DNA of 64,000 nt from Acidaminococcus fermentans_A. Lineage in GTDB: Bacteria > Bacillota > Negativicutes > Acidaminococcales > Acidaminococcaceae. The notes under the pieces were generated by a model. That model was not told the origin of the DNA, searched no databases, and was given only the letters and a program-made list of their open reading frames with translations. Made by a program: the position numbers and the translations under genes. This document shows, one piece after another, positions 26,619 to 35,368 of the stretch (its first letter is position 1; each line of letters begins with the position of its first letter). The stretch lies in contig NZ_JBQOUY010000014.1 in the NCBI RefSeq assembly GCF_052216985.1, forward strand, positions 13,587 to 77,586, in the 5' to 3' direction.

Positions 26619-27770
26619 TCAGAAGGCTTTTTCGTAGAGGGCGATGAAGTCCTTTACGGTCGTCTGCCGGGGATTGGCCAGGGTATTGGGCGCTTTCATG
26701 GCGTCTTTTGCCATGGCTTCGAATTTGTCCTGGGTCACGCCTACTTCCTGCAGATGTCTCGGGATATTCAGGTCGTCGTTCAGCTTTTTCAGGGCGTCTA
26801 CCAGCATCTGGGGACGGAAGTTGCCTGCCGGATCTTTTTCTTCCCGGATGAAATTATAAATGGTTTCATACCGGCCTTTGTCAGCCAGCGCATTGAATTC
26901 CATTACAGCGGGCATCAGGATGGCATTGGCGACCCCATGGGCTACATGGAAATAGGCGCTCACCGGGTGGCTCATGGCGTGGATATCTCCCAGCTTGCTC
27001 CAAGCAAAGGCCATGGCGGCAAAGGTGGAGCCCAGCATCATGGCACAGGCGGCGTCTGCATCCTGCCGGTTGGCAACGAATGCCCGGAGGTTCTTTCCAA
27101 TCAGGGCCATTGCTTTTTCTGCCATCGCATCGGTATAGGGAAAAGCGAAACGGGACAGGTAGGCTTCCATGGCATGGATCAGGGCATCCAGGCCGCAGGC
27201 GGCAGCGACGGAGGCCGGAGCCGTCATGATCAGTTCCGGATCCAGGAGGGCATACTTGGGCAGGATATTATGGTCGATGATGGAAAATTTAAAATTCCGT
27301 TCAGGATCGGTGATCACCGTGGAAGCACTGACTTCGCTCCCTGTCCCTGCGGTAGTGGGGATGGCGATCAGAGGGACGATGGGGCCAGGGACTTTGGACA
27401 GCCCTTCATAATCCGTGGCTTTGCCCCCATAACGGGCCAGGATGCCTACGGCCTTCCCGGTATCCATGGGAGCGCCCCCTCCCAGGGCGATGATGCTGGT
27501 GCAGCCGCTTTCCACAAAAGCTTTGGCCGCATTCTCTACGGTTTCGATGGCCGGATTGGGGGTCACATCCAGGTAGGTATGGCAGTCGACTTGCGCAGCT
27601 TCCAGGATATCCTGGACTTTTTTGACCAGCCCGATCTGTGCGATACCGGGATCGGATACGAGGAATACATGGGTCGATTGGTTGGCCTGCAGGATCTCTG
27701 GCAGCTTCTTCAGGCTGCCCATGCCAAATTGGATGGTTTGAGGAACTGCAAAAGAGAAATCGTGGATCAT
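26619..27770 (-). CDS. Iron-containing alcohol dehydrogenase (module B)
   Basis: A 383-residue paralogue of the enzyme at 19162, with the same order of motifs: FGMGSLKKLPEIL, ALGGGAPMDTGKA, IPTTAGTGSEVSA, CGLDALIHAMEAY and HAMSHPVSAYFHVAHG (metal ligands D, H, H, H). AAAGGAGG precedes ATG 27770. It leads a three-gene operon with MoxR and VWA proteins and is divergent from an SLC13 carrier and the second acylating aldehyde dehydrogenase. Its role is presumably to interconvert an aldehyde and alcohol in module B. Association with a MoxR-VWA pair is unusual for this enzyme family. Confidence 0.92.
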   Translation of the reverse strand: MIHDFSFAVPQTIQFGMGSLKKLPEILQANQSTHVFLVSDPGIAQIGLVKKVQDILEAAQVDCHTYLDVTPNPAIETVENAAKAFVESGCTSIIALGGGAPMDTGKAVGILARYGGKATDYEGLSKVPGPIVPLIAIPTTAGTGSEVSASTVITDPERNFKFSIIDHNILPKYALLDPELIMTAPASVAAACGLDALIHAMEAYLSRFAFPYTDAMAEKAMALIGKNLRAFVANRQDADAACAMMLGSTFAAMAFAWSKLGDIHAMSHPVSAYFHVAHGVANAILMPAVMEFNALADKGRYETIYNFIREEKDPAGNFRPQMLVDALKKLNDDLNIPRHLQEVGVTQDKFEAMAKDAMKAPNTLANPRQTTVKDFIALYEKAF

Positions 27771-27970
27771 TGAAATTGCCTCCTTTTAAAAAATCGAATC
27801 GGTATGGTTACAATGTAATAGAAGGAAAGAGAAAAAGAAAGGCGGGAAAGCGGTTTTCTCTTCTTTCGAAACTCCGGTTGCATACTGTGCAACTCCACCT
27901 GCAAGTCTTACAAATGGAAATCATCGGCTGGAAATTCCTTTCGCTCGCCGCAAAACCCCCAAAAGTCGTA

Positions 27971-27998
27971 TTGTCAAGATGGACGGGCTGATTATAAT
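27971..27998 (+). promoter_or_regulatory. Promoter of the SLC13 carrier/aldehyde dehydrogenase transcript
   Basis: TTGTCA (27971-27976), 16-base spacer and perfect TATAAT (27993-27998). It would give a leader of about 80 bases before the carrier gene. Confidence 0.7.
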
Positions 27999-28046
27999 GA
28001 AAAGCAAGAAAAGACAAATAATTCCAAAAGAATTCATTTGTATGTG

Positions 28047-28060
28047 TGGTCGGCCGACCA
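28047..28060. promoter_or_regulatory. Perfect 14-base palindrome in the SLC13 leader
   Basis: TGGTCGGCCGACCA is self-complementary and lies between the start point and the Shine-Dalgarno AAAGGAGG. It could be an operator or an RNA hairpin. Confidence 0.5.
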
Positions 28061-28087
28061 ACCAAACCAAAGGAGGTACGTTTTTTC

Positions 28088-29506
28088 ATGAGCACATCAC
28101 GCCGCATCATCCTTTCCCTGCTGGGCCCGGTAATCTACCTGCTAGTCAGCATGGGAGGAGCTTCAGCCTTGACCGTAAAGGGAGCCCAGGCAGTAGGGGT
28201 TTCCCTCTGGATGGTATTCTGGTGGGTCACCCGCCCGGTGGACATCACGACCACCGCATTTGTCCCAGTAGCTTGTAATGCACTTTTCAATATCGTTCCT
28301 ATGGGGGCGCTTGTTTCCCAGTATTCCAACCCCAGTATCATCTTGGTGTTCAGTTCCACCTTGCTGACCCTGCCCTGGGCGAAGATCGGACTGGACCAGC
28401 GGGTTGCCCTGAAATGCCTGTCCGTCATCGGGCCTTCCATGCGGTCCCAGATCATTGTCTGGTCCATTTTCCCCATCCTGTTCTCTACCGTACTTCCCAA
28501 CGTGGTAGTGGTGGCACTCTTTACTCCTATCGCCATCGCCATGCTGAAAGCGGCCGGCTATGATGGGAAAAGTGCGGCAGCGGCTCCGATCCTCTGTGCC
28601 ATCGGCTGGTGTGCCGGGATCGGCGGTGTCGGGACTCCTGTAGGCGGCGCCATGAACGTGGTGGCCATCGCCCTGCTGGAAAAGACCACCGGTCATGAAT
28701 TCCTGTTCATGGACTGGGTCAGCCACATCGCTCCTTATCTGATCTTTACGTCCATCACCTGCATCATCGGCGAACTGATGCTGCCCCAGGAAGTCAAATC
28801 CCTGGAAGGGACGAAAGAATATTTCACGGAAGCTTATGAAGCATTGGGACCCATGAAACGGACGGAAAAAATCAGCATGGCTCTGTTCGTGATCGCCCTG
28901 ATCGGATCCTTCCTGCGTCCGCTGTATGCTTCTCTCCTCCCGGGTCTGGTCCCTGCTTTCCTGTATGCCATCCTGGGTTTCCTGGGATTCTTCATCACCG
29001 GCGATGACGGCAAACCCCTGGTGGATTGGGATTATGTCCAGAAACACATGCTGTGGGGCATGATGATCCTCTTTGCCGGCGGCCTGGCCATGGGGAACCT
29101 GCTGGGCGCTTCCGGAGCCAACAAGGCCATTGCCGAACTGATCGCCAGCCAGATGCACATGCCTCCGGGCCTGCCTATGATCATTGCCATCACGGTGTTT
29201 GCCGTGGCAGTGTCTGAATCCACGAACTCCACCGTGTCGGCTGCTGTAGTGGTCCCCATTGTCATCACCTATACCCAGAGAGCCGGCCTGCCGCTGATGC
29301 CCTATTTCTTCATCACGGCCATGGCTTACAACTCTGAATTCCTACTGCCGGTCAGTGTCCGTGCCATTACCTGCGGGAACGGGCTGGATCCCAATGTGCA
29401 GATGAAACGGGGGATCCCCATCATGCTGATCCGTGCTTTGAGCGTCATCGTCGTAGGCTATATCTGCCTGCAGATCCCGGCTTTCTCCCAAGTAGGGAGC
29501 TTGTAA
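28088..29506 (+). CDS. SLC13/DASS-family anion carrier (first copy)
   Basis: A 472-residue membrane protein of the divalent anion:Na+ symporter family. The two sodium/substrate loops appear as GVGTPVGGAMNVVA (first half) and SESTNSTVSAAVVVP (second half), where classical members carry SNT motifs; about eleven hydrophobic segments surround them. Substrates of the family are dicarboxylates, sulfate or related organic anions. A GTG frame at 28046 is in phase but ATG 28088 follows AAAGGAGG by 11 bases. It is a close paralogue of 33613-35019 on the other strand. The aldehyde dehydrogenase gene follows after 60 bases, probably co-transcribed. Confidence 0.88.
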   Translation: MSTSRRIILSLLGPVIYLLVSMGGASALTVKGAQAVGVSLWMVFWWVTRPVDITTTAFVPVACNALFNIVPMGALVSQYSNPSIILVFSSTLLTLPWAKIGLDQRVALKCLSVIGPSMRSQIIVWSIFPILFSTVLPNVVVVALFTPIAIAMLKAAGYDGKSAAAAPILCAIGWCAGIGGVGTPVGGAMNVVAIALLEKTTGHEFLFMDWVSHIAPYLIFTSITCIIGELMLPQEVKSLEGTKEYFTEAYEALGPMKRTEKISMALFVIALIGSFLRPLYASLLPGLVPAFLYAILGFLGFFITGDDGKPLVDWDYVQKHMLWGMMILFAGGLAMGNLLGASGANKAIAELIASQMHMPPGLPMIIAITVFAVAVSESTNSTVSAAVVVPIVITYTQRAGLPLMPYFFITAMAYNSEFLLPVSVRAITCGNGLDPNVQMKRGIPIMLIRALSVIVVGYICLQIPAFSQVGSL

Positions 29507-29566
29507 CCAACATCATCCTATAATCGGTTATTGATAGAAACTTACGGATGTGAAAGGAGTTTTACC

Positions 29567-30937
29567 ATGAGTACTGTTGAAGAACTGATTGAACGGAGCC
29601 GTGCGGCTCAGCAAAAATTCGAATTCGCCACCCAGGAACAGGTGGATGCAGCTGCCAAAGCCATCTGCAAGAGCATCTATGACAACGCAGAACGGCTGGG
29701 CAAACTGGCTGTGGTAGATTCCCGCATGGGCAAAGTGGAAGATAAGATCTCCAAATGCCGGGCGAAATCTTCCTTGATCTGGGAAGATCTGAAAGATAAG
29801 AAATCTGTGGGCATCGTCGGGAAAGACGAAGCCAAACGGCTGTACAAGGTGGCCAAACCCATGGGCGTGGTGGCTTCCATCATCCCTTCCACCAACCCGG
29901 TAGTGACTCCCATGAGCAATGCGGCCTTTGCCCTGAAGACCCGCAATTCCATCATTTTCGCTCCCCATCCCCGGGGCATCCAGTGCTGCCATGAATGTGT
30001 CAAACTGTTCCGCGAAGCCCTGAAAGGTTTGGGCTTCCCAGAAGATTTGGTACTGGAAGTGGATGAAGTTTCCATGGAAAACAGCAACAAGCTGATGCAG
30101 CTGGCAGATGTGATCGTAGCTACTGGTGGCATGGGCATGGTCAAAGCTGCTTATTCCAGCGGGAAGCCGGCCTACGGCGTAGGCCAGGGCAATGTCCAGT
30201 GCATCGTGGACAGCGATGCGGATATCCGGAAAGCTGCCGCGGACATCGTCCTGGGCAGAGGCTTCGATTACGGCCTGATCTGCCTAGGCGAACAGACTGC
30301 CTATATCCCCGCTGCTAAATTCGAGGAATTCTTGGAAGCTTTCCGGGCGGCAGGAGCCTATTATGTGGATGATCCCAAAGAAGTGGATATCGTCCGCAAA
30401 GGACTGTTCCCGGAGGCTGGCGGTCCTATCAGCCGGAAAATCGTGGGTCTGAGCCCGGCTAAAATCGCCGAAATCATCGGGCTCCCTGGTGTGCCGGAAG
30501 ATGCCCGTGTGCTGGCGGTACGGGGAACCAAACCGGGTCGGGGCGATGACCTGAACCGGGAAAAGATGTGCCCGGTGATCAATATCATCCCCTATGAAGG
30601 GAGCTTTGAAGATGCGGTCAATATGGCCCTGATCAACCTGGATTATGAAGGGAAGGGTCACAGTGTGGCTGTCCACTCCAATACTCCGGAACATGTGGAA
30701 TATGCGGCTCTGCACTGCCCGGTGTCCCGGCTGATCGTCAACCAGCCGGCTGGCACCACCGGCGGCGGCAGCCCCACTAACGGTTTCACAGCCACCACCA
30801 CACTGGGCTGCGGTTCCTGGGGCAACAACAGCTTCAGCGGCAACTTTACCTATAAGCTGCTGATGAACCTGACACGGGTAGGCTATCCTCTGGATCAATC
30901 CTACCTGCCGGATCCGGCCAAAGCCTGGGAAGACTGA
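29567..30937 (+). CDS. CoA-acylating aldehyde dehydrogenase (SucD-like, module B)
   Basis: A 456-residue paralogue of the enzyme at 20407. Catalytic C239 sits in FDYGLICLGEQ, and VVATGGMGMVKAAYSSGKPA...GVGQGNVQ and TTLGCGSWGNNSFSGNFTYK are present. From memory the region around VATGGMGMVK resembles succinate-semialdehyde dehydrogenase SucD more closely than does the module A enzyme. Its neighbours are an SLC13 carrier upstream, an IclR regulator downstream and a Cat1-like CoA-transferase nearby. Cat1, SucD and an alcohol dehydrogenase form the succinate to 4-hydroxybutyrate route in Clostridium kluyveri; 4-hydroxybutyryl-CoA dehydratase is not in this window. ATG 29567 follows AAAGGAG. Confidence 0.9.
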   Translation: MSTVEELIERSRAAQQKFEFATQEQVDAAAKAICKSIYDNAERLGKLAVVDSRMGKVEDKISKCRAKSSLIWEDLKDKKSVGIVGKDEAKRLYKVAKPMGVVASIIPSTNPVVTPMSNAAFALKTRNSIIFAPHPRGIQCCHECVKLFREALKGLGFPEDLVLEVDEVSMENSNKLMQLADVIVATGGMGMVKAAYSSGKPAYGVGQGNVQCIVDSDADIRKAAADIVLGRGFDYGLICLGEQTAYIPAAKFEEFLEAFRAAGAYYVDDPKEVDIVRKGLFPEAGGPISRKIVGLSPAKIAEIIGLPGVPEDARVLAVRGTKPGRGDDLNREKMCPVINIIPYEGSFEDAVNMALINLDYEGKGHSVAVHSNTPEHVEYAALHCPVSRLIVNQPAGTTGGGSPTNGFTATTTLGCGSWGNNSFSGNFTYKLLMNLTRVGYPLDQSYLPDPAKAWED

Positions 30938-30975
30938 GGCTGTATCTGGAAAGGCTGACCTCCTTTTCTCCATAG

Positions 30976-31090
30976 GCATCCCTTCCACGTCCCCCTTTTC
31001 GGTGGAAGGGATGCACGGTGAAGAATCTTCGCCAATCCATCAAGAAGACCTGCTGCAGGATGCGCTGCGGCAGGTCTCTTGCTATTTGTT
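30976..31090 (+). terminator. Tandem hairpins after the module B aldehyde dehydrogenase
   Basis: A perfect 13-bp stem GCATCCCTTCCAC / GTGGAAGGGATGC (30976-31014) without U-tract is followed by AGACCTGC / GCAGGTCT (31046-31077) and a T-run near 31086. The second is the likely terminator. Confidence 0.75.
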
Positions 31091-31161
31091 TTTTCCGATA
31101 CTATAATTATGAACAAATCATTTACAGTTCTAAGGCTTAATCTATGGTAAAATAATATAGA

Positions 31162-31183
31162 AAATATGACCTGAGTCATATTT
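31162..31183. promoter_or_regulatory. Palindromic operator upstream of the IclR regulator
   Basis: Perfect 9-bp arms AAATATGAC / GTCATATTT with a 4-base centre. It is about 50 bases before the regulator's start and immediately downstream of an AT-rich promoter-like stretch (TAATAT near 31154). Confidence 0.65.
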
Positions 31184-31234
31184 GCGGCAGACAGGGGAGA
31201 ATTTGTAGAATGGACTAATGAGGGGGATTCCGAA

Positions 31235-32020
31235 TTGGAACAGAAATCAAAATACGCTTCAGGGAATAAGAGTGTCAGTAAGACTTTGGCGATTTTGTCC
31301 CTTTTTTCAGAAGGGGAACGGATGCTTCGGACTTCCGAGATCGCAGATCGCCTGCAGATGAATATCAGCACCGTGTCCCGGCATCTGAACACCCTGCTGG
31401 ACGGGGGATTCCTCCAGCGGGATGATGCCACCGGGTATTATTACCCTGGGATGGAGATTATAACCCTGGCAGGGGTGGCTCTGAAAAATAAAAGCATTTA
31501 CCGCCATGCCTATCCGGAGCTGCAGCAGTTGTCTTTTAATATGAAGGTGTTGAGCCATCTGGGGATCCCTGATGGGCTGGATGTGGTCCACCTGGTCTGC
31601 TGCTGCTGCGAAGACAAGACGGAAATGCTCTTTCCTCTGGGGCATCGGCAGCCCTTGTACTGTTCGGCCATGGGGAAGATTATGCTGGCGTATCTGCCGG
31701 AAGAAGAAGCGCTACGGATCCTAAAGGCCAGCGATCTGCAGAAGTATACGCCGGAGACTCAGACGGACCTGCGGGGGTTGATGGAAACCCTGAAGACCAT
31801 CCGGAAAAAAGGCTACTGTGCCAACAACAACCAGCTGCATATGGGCAGAGGGTCCATTGCAGCCCCTATCTTTGACTGGACCCGGAGGCCTGTGGGAGCC
31901 ATCAGCATCTCCACCCAGAGCCATCGGATCCTGGCCCAGGTGGATGAGGAGCGGTTCGCCCGTACGGTCACTCTGGTGGCCGGGAAGATTTCCGGCAAAC
32001 TGGGATATTATCCGGAATAA
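31235..32020 (+). CDS. IclR-family transcriptional regulator with a four-cysteine run
   Basis: A 261-residue regulator. The N-terminal winged helix-turn-helix spans about 10-75 (LRTSEIADRLQMNISTVSRH, then a wing), followed by the IclR effector-binding domain. The effector domain contains four consecutive cysteines, C122-C125 (HLVCCCCEDK), and the family block L-Y-C-S-A-M-G-K-I-M-L-A-Y. The start is TTG 31235, 8 bases after AGGGGG. A perfect palindrome upstream suggests autoregulation; the module B genes on either side are natural targets. IclR proteins usually sense aromatic or aliphatic organic acids; the cysteine cluster hints at metal or redox sensitivity (inference). Confidence 0.88.
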   Translation: MEQKSKYASGNKSVSKTLAILSLFSEGERMLRTSEIADRLQMNISTVSRHLNTLLDGGFLQRDDATGYYYPGMEIITLAGVALKNKSIYRHAYPELQQLSFNMKVLSHLGIPDGLDVVHLVCCCCEDKTEMLFPLGHRQPLYCSAMGKIMLAYLPEEEALRILKASDLQKYTPETQTDLRGLMETLKTIRKKGYCANNNQLHMGRGSIAAPIFDWTRRPVGAISISTQSHRILAQVDEERFARTVTLVAGKISGKLGYYPE

Positions 32021-32025
32021 AGATA

Positions 32026-32080
32026 AGGCTGTGGAAGCGTCTGACGGTCGTCCGTCAATCCTGTTTCCACAGCCTGTTTT
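32026..32080. terminator. Bidirectional terminator between iclR and the Cat1-like gene
   Basis: AGGCTGTGGAA (32026-32036) pairs with TTCCACAGCCT (32065-32075); a second stem GACGG / CCGTC lies inside. A T-run follows. Confidence 0.85.
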
Positions 32081-32094
32081 CTGGTGAGAGTCCG

Positions 32095-33570
32095 TTATTT
32101 CATGGATCCTGTCTGCAAGTACTTCAGATGCCAGGAAAAAGCTTTTTCCAGTACATGGGGGGTGTGCTTTCCCTTGGCAGAGGCATAGGCCTCCTGATAG
32201 TATTCTTCCAGCATGGGCTTATAATCTGGATGGGCACAGTGCTCGATCAGGACCTTGGCCCGTTCTTTAGGGGTCAGCCAGCGCAGGTCGGCAATGCCCT
32301 GTTCGGTGACGATGACATCCACATCATGTTCCGTCTGGTCCACGTGGCTGACAAAGGGGACGATGGAGGAAATGGCGCCATGTTTGGCCACGGATTCAGA
32401 GGCGAAGATGCTGATCCGGGCATTCCGGGCAAAATCGCCGCTGCCGCCCAATCCATTCATCATGGCAGTCCCATCGATGTGGGTGGAATTCACATTTCCG
32501 TACAGATCCACTTCGATCGGGGTATTCAGAGAAATCACGCCCAGCCGGCGGATCACTTCCGGATGATTGGAGATTTCATTGGGGCGGATCAGGATCTTGT
32601 CATGGTAATCCTGGATCGTTTCATAGAATCTTTTCCTGTTTTCGTCCGTCAGGGCCACGGAACTGGTGGAAATGAAGTCCAGGACTCCCTGGTCCAAGAG
32701 CCCCAAGGCGGCATCCTGCATGACTTCCGTATACATGTTCAGATGGTGGAAGCCACTGTTGGCCAGCCCAGCGAGGACGGCATTGCCTACGGAACCTACT
32801 CCGGACTGCAGGGGCCCAGGATTTTCCGGCAGTCGGCCATGCTGGATTTCATTCTTCAAGAAATCCACGATGTTTTCTGCAATCTTGGCAGTGGCCGGAG
32901 TCACGGCTTTGAAGGTCTGGGCTTCATCGGCTTCGTCGGTAAAGACCACGGCGGCGATTTTCTCCAAAGGACAGGGGATATAGGGCGTCCCGATCCGGTC
33001 CTGGGGGTGGGTGATCGGGATGATCCGGGAAGCTGGAGCCACTCCAACTTCGAAGATATCATGCATGCCCATGAACCCCACGGGAAGGCTCTGGTTGATT
33101 TCCACGATGACTTTGTCTGCATTGCGGACTGCTGCATCGGCCGTCCCCCCGGAAGCCCCTAAATACAGGCCGTCTTCGGTGACGGCACAGCATTCGATCA
33201 GGGCGATGTGGATATGGGGACCTGTCTGTTCATTCATGTATTTGGGCAGATGGGAAATGTGGATATCGCTGAATTCCACTTGGTCGGCATTGACGGCTTT
33301 CCGCAGATCTTTGTTGGACTGATGGCCATACCGGCGTTTCAGGAGACCGGCTCGGGTCCAGGCACCATCGATGCAGTCTCCCACCGCTGCTCCTACGATC
33401 AGGGTCAGGTCCCGGGCTGTTCCCTGGCGAGTGACCGCCTGCGGCACAGCTTTGGGATAATTGGTGCGGGTGAACCCGCTGACGGCGATGGTCATTCCAG
33501 ACTGGATGAGTCTGGCTGCATCATCTGCTGACATCACTTTTGCACGTAATTTTTCAGGGATACGATCCAT
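32095..33570 (-). CDS. Succinyl-CoA:acetate CoA-transferase-like protein (Cat1/Ach1 family)
   Basis: A 491-residue acetyl-CoA hydrolase/transferase of the long Cat1/Ach1 type. Conserved blocks include GGTADAAVRNADKVIVE, NTPIEVDLYGNVNSTHIDG (probable catalytic glutamate), GGSGDFARNA and EQGIADLRWLTPKERA. It transfers CoA between acyl-CoA and acetate or another acid, saving ATP. A GTG-initiated extension exists, but ATG 33570 follows AAGGAGG with a rather long 13-base spacing. It is the second gene of an operon behind an SLC13 carrier: uptake of an organic anion, then CoA activation. Succinate is a family-typical substrate; other acids are possible. Confidence 0.9.
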   Translation of the reverse strand: MDRIPEKLRAKVMSADDAARLIQSGMTIAVSGFTRTNYPKAVPQAVTRQGTARDLTLIVGAAVGDCIDGAWTRAGLLKRRYGHQSNKDLRKAVNADQVEFSDIHISHLPKYMNEQTGPHIHIALIECCAVTEDGLYLGASGGTADAAVRNADKVIVEINQSLPVGFMGMHDIFEVGVAPASRIIPITHPQDRIGTPYIPCPLEKIAAVVFTDEADEAQTFKAVTPATAKIAENIVDFLKNEIQHGRLPENPGPLQSGVGSVGNAVLAGLANSGFHHLNMYTEVMQDAALGLLDQGVLDFISTSSVALTDENRKRFYETIQDYHDKILIRPNEISNHPEVIRRLGVISLNTPIEVDLYGNVNSTHIDGTAMMNGLGGSGDFARNARISIFASESVAKHGAISSIVPFVSHVDQTEHDVDVIVTEQGIADLRWLTPKERAKVLIEHCAHPDYKPMLEEYYQEAYASAKGKHTPHVLEKAFSWHLKYLQTGSMK

Positions 33571-33612
33571 TGTATTATAAGGGCCTCCTTTATTTTTCAC
33601 AGAAAAAATTGC

Positions 33613-35019
33613 TTATTTTCCAAATCCAGGGATCTGCAGGACTATATAGCTGCAGACGATGACCACCAAGGCCCGTACCAGGAAGATCGGCAGGGCTTTG
33701 CGCAGCATAGTATCCGGGCTCAGGCCGTAGGCTACAGGGATGGACCGGACGCTGACTGGCAGCAGGAATTCACTGTTGAAGGCCATGACGGCGATGTACC
33801 AGTAGGTCATCAGATCCAAATGCATCTTGGTGGTGACACTCATGACGATGGGGACGGTGACGGCAGCGGATACGATGCTGTTGGTGGTCTCCGATACCAG
33901 GCAGGCCAGGACGGTGATGGCGATGATCAAAGGCAGCCCGGGCTGCAGATTGGTCGCAGCTACGATCTGGGCCAGTTCTTCGTTGGCTCCGGAACCGCTG
34001 AGCAGTACACCCATGGCCAGACCGCCGGCGAAGAGGATCATCATGCCCCACATGGATTCTTTCTGGGCATCTTCCCAGGTCATCAGAGGACGGGCAGAAT
34101 CTTTGGAAGTAATGAAGAAACAGACGAATCCCAGGATCAGGAAGACATAGGCGGGTACCATACGGGGCAGGATATGGGCATAGAGGGGACGGAAGAAGAC
34201 GGCGGCCAGTCCCACCAGGAACATGGACAGACAGATCTTTTCATCGCCCTTCATGGGCCCCAGGGCTGCATAGGCTTTCTTGAAGTATTCTTTTGTGCCT
34301 TCCAGCTGTTTGATCTTTCCCGGGCGCAGCAGCATGGCTGCGAGACAGGCCAAGGAGACCAGCAGGGTGTACGGGGTCAGATGGGTCATCCAGTCGATGT
34401 ACATGAATTCTTTCCCTGTGAAATCCTGGAGCAGGGCAATGGCCGTGATATTCATGGCGCCGCCCAGGGGCGTCCCTACCCCGCCGATCCCCACGCCCCA
34501 GCCGATGGCGCAGAGGATGGGAATGGCCGCTTCGCTCTTCCCATCATACCCGGCGGCTTTCAGCATGCCGACGGCAATGGGTGTCAGCAGGGCACAGACC
34601 ACCACATTGGGCATCAGATTGCTGAGTATGATGCTGGATAGCAGCCAGACGGTAATCTGGCTTTTCATGGAGGGGCCGATCAGGGACAGGGCCTTCAGGG
34701 AGATCCGTTTGTCCAGGCCGATGCCGCTCCAGGGTACAGTCAAAAAGCCGGAACCCAGGATCAGGATGATGCTTTCCGAGAAATATTGGGCGATGATGGT
34801 CTTCATGGGGATGATATCGAAGAGGGCATTGGCCACAATGGGGACAAAGGCAGTAACCGTAATATTGACAGGCCGGGATACCCACCAGTAGATCATCCAT
34901 AGCGCGATTCCGATAGCCTTGGCGGCCTTGACGGAGAATGTTCCCTGTAAGGCAAAGTAGCAGACAGCGAAGAGAATGGGACCCAACCAGATATGCAGTG
35001 TGCGATTTTTGATGCTCAT
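33613..35019 (-). CDS. SLC13/DASS-family anion carrier (second copy)
   Basis: A 468-residue paralogue of the carrier at 28088, alignable throughout (WWVSRPVNITVTAFVPI, GVGGTPL-type loop GVGTPLGGAMN, and SETTNSIVSAAVTVP). It is probably a Na+-coupled uptake system for a dicarboxylate-like or sulfonate-like anion. ATG 35019 follows AGGAGG; that Shine-Dalgarno is partly in a small hairpin CGTCC-AAAAGGA-GGACG on the mRNA. It heads the operon with the Cat1-like CoA-transferase and is divergent from the LuxR regulator, which may control it. Confidence 0.88.
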   Translation of the reverse strand: MSIKNRTLHIWLGPILFAVCYFALQGTFSVKAAKAIGIALWMIYWWVSRPVNITVTAFVPIVANALFDIIPMKTIIAQYFSESIILILGSGFLTVPWSGIGLDKRISLKALSLIGPSMKSQITVWLLSSIILSNLMPNVVVCALLTPIAVGMLKAAGYDGKSEAAIPILCAIGWGVGIGGVGTPLGGAMNITAIALLQDFTGKEFMYIDWMTHLTPYTLLVSLACLAAMLLRPGKIKQLEGTKEYFKKAYAALGPMKGDEKICLSMFLVGLAAVFFRPLYAHILPRMVPAYVFLILGFVCFFITSKDSARPLMTWEDAQKESMWGMMILFAGGLAMGVLLSGSGANEELAQIVAATNLQPGLPLIIAITVLACLVSETTNSIVSAAVTVPIVMSVTTKMHLDLMTYWYIAVMAFNSEFLLPVSVRSIPVAYGLSPDTMLRKALPIFLVRALVVIVCSYIVLQIPGFGK

Positions 35020-35368
35020 GACACCGTCCTCCTTTTGGACGAAAATGGGATAAGTGAAATTCAATGGCAGGAATAGGTATGAAAAGAGAATGAGTATTTG
35101 AAGATTCTTGAATTTCAGAAAACAATGGGGTGCTGTGCGCAATTCCGGAATTCTTTATCAGCATCATAACAAAGAGAGAAAAGCCGGGGCAACCGATTTC
35201 AACTAGATTCTCGAAAGATAAGGGATGAGTTTCCCGTTTTGAAGCAAGAGTTGCATAATGTAAAAATAACTTTTTCCATGAGAAATCCTGTGAGAGGAAA
35301 TTCCTATTTCCCAAAGAAACAAGGTATGATGGAAGAGCAGCCAGTCCGTAAAGGAGGAAGAACCAGCA
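35020..35368. other. 349-base divergent region between SLC13 and LuxR genes
   Basis: AT-rich, with no supported gene and no consensus promoter. It contains the perfect 12-base palindrome AATTCCGGAATT (35141-35152), a possible regulator site. Confidence 0.4.

Larger units (their letters stand above)
27771..28087. other. 317-base divergent regulatory region of module B
   Basis: No gene is supported. It contains the promoter at 27971-27998 reading right and the palindrome at 28047-28060; the leftward alcohol dehydrogenase operon must also start here, but I see no consensus promoter for it. Confidence 0.5.
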
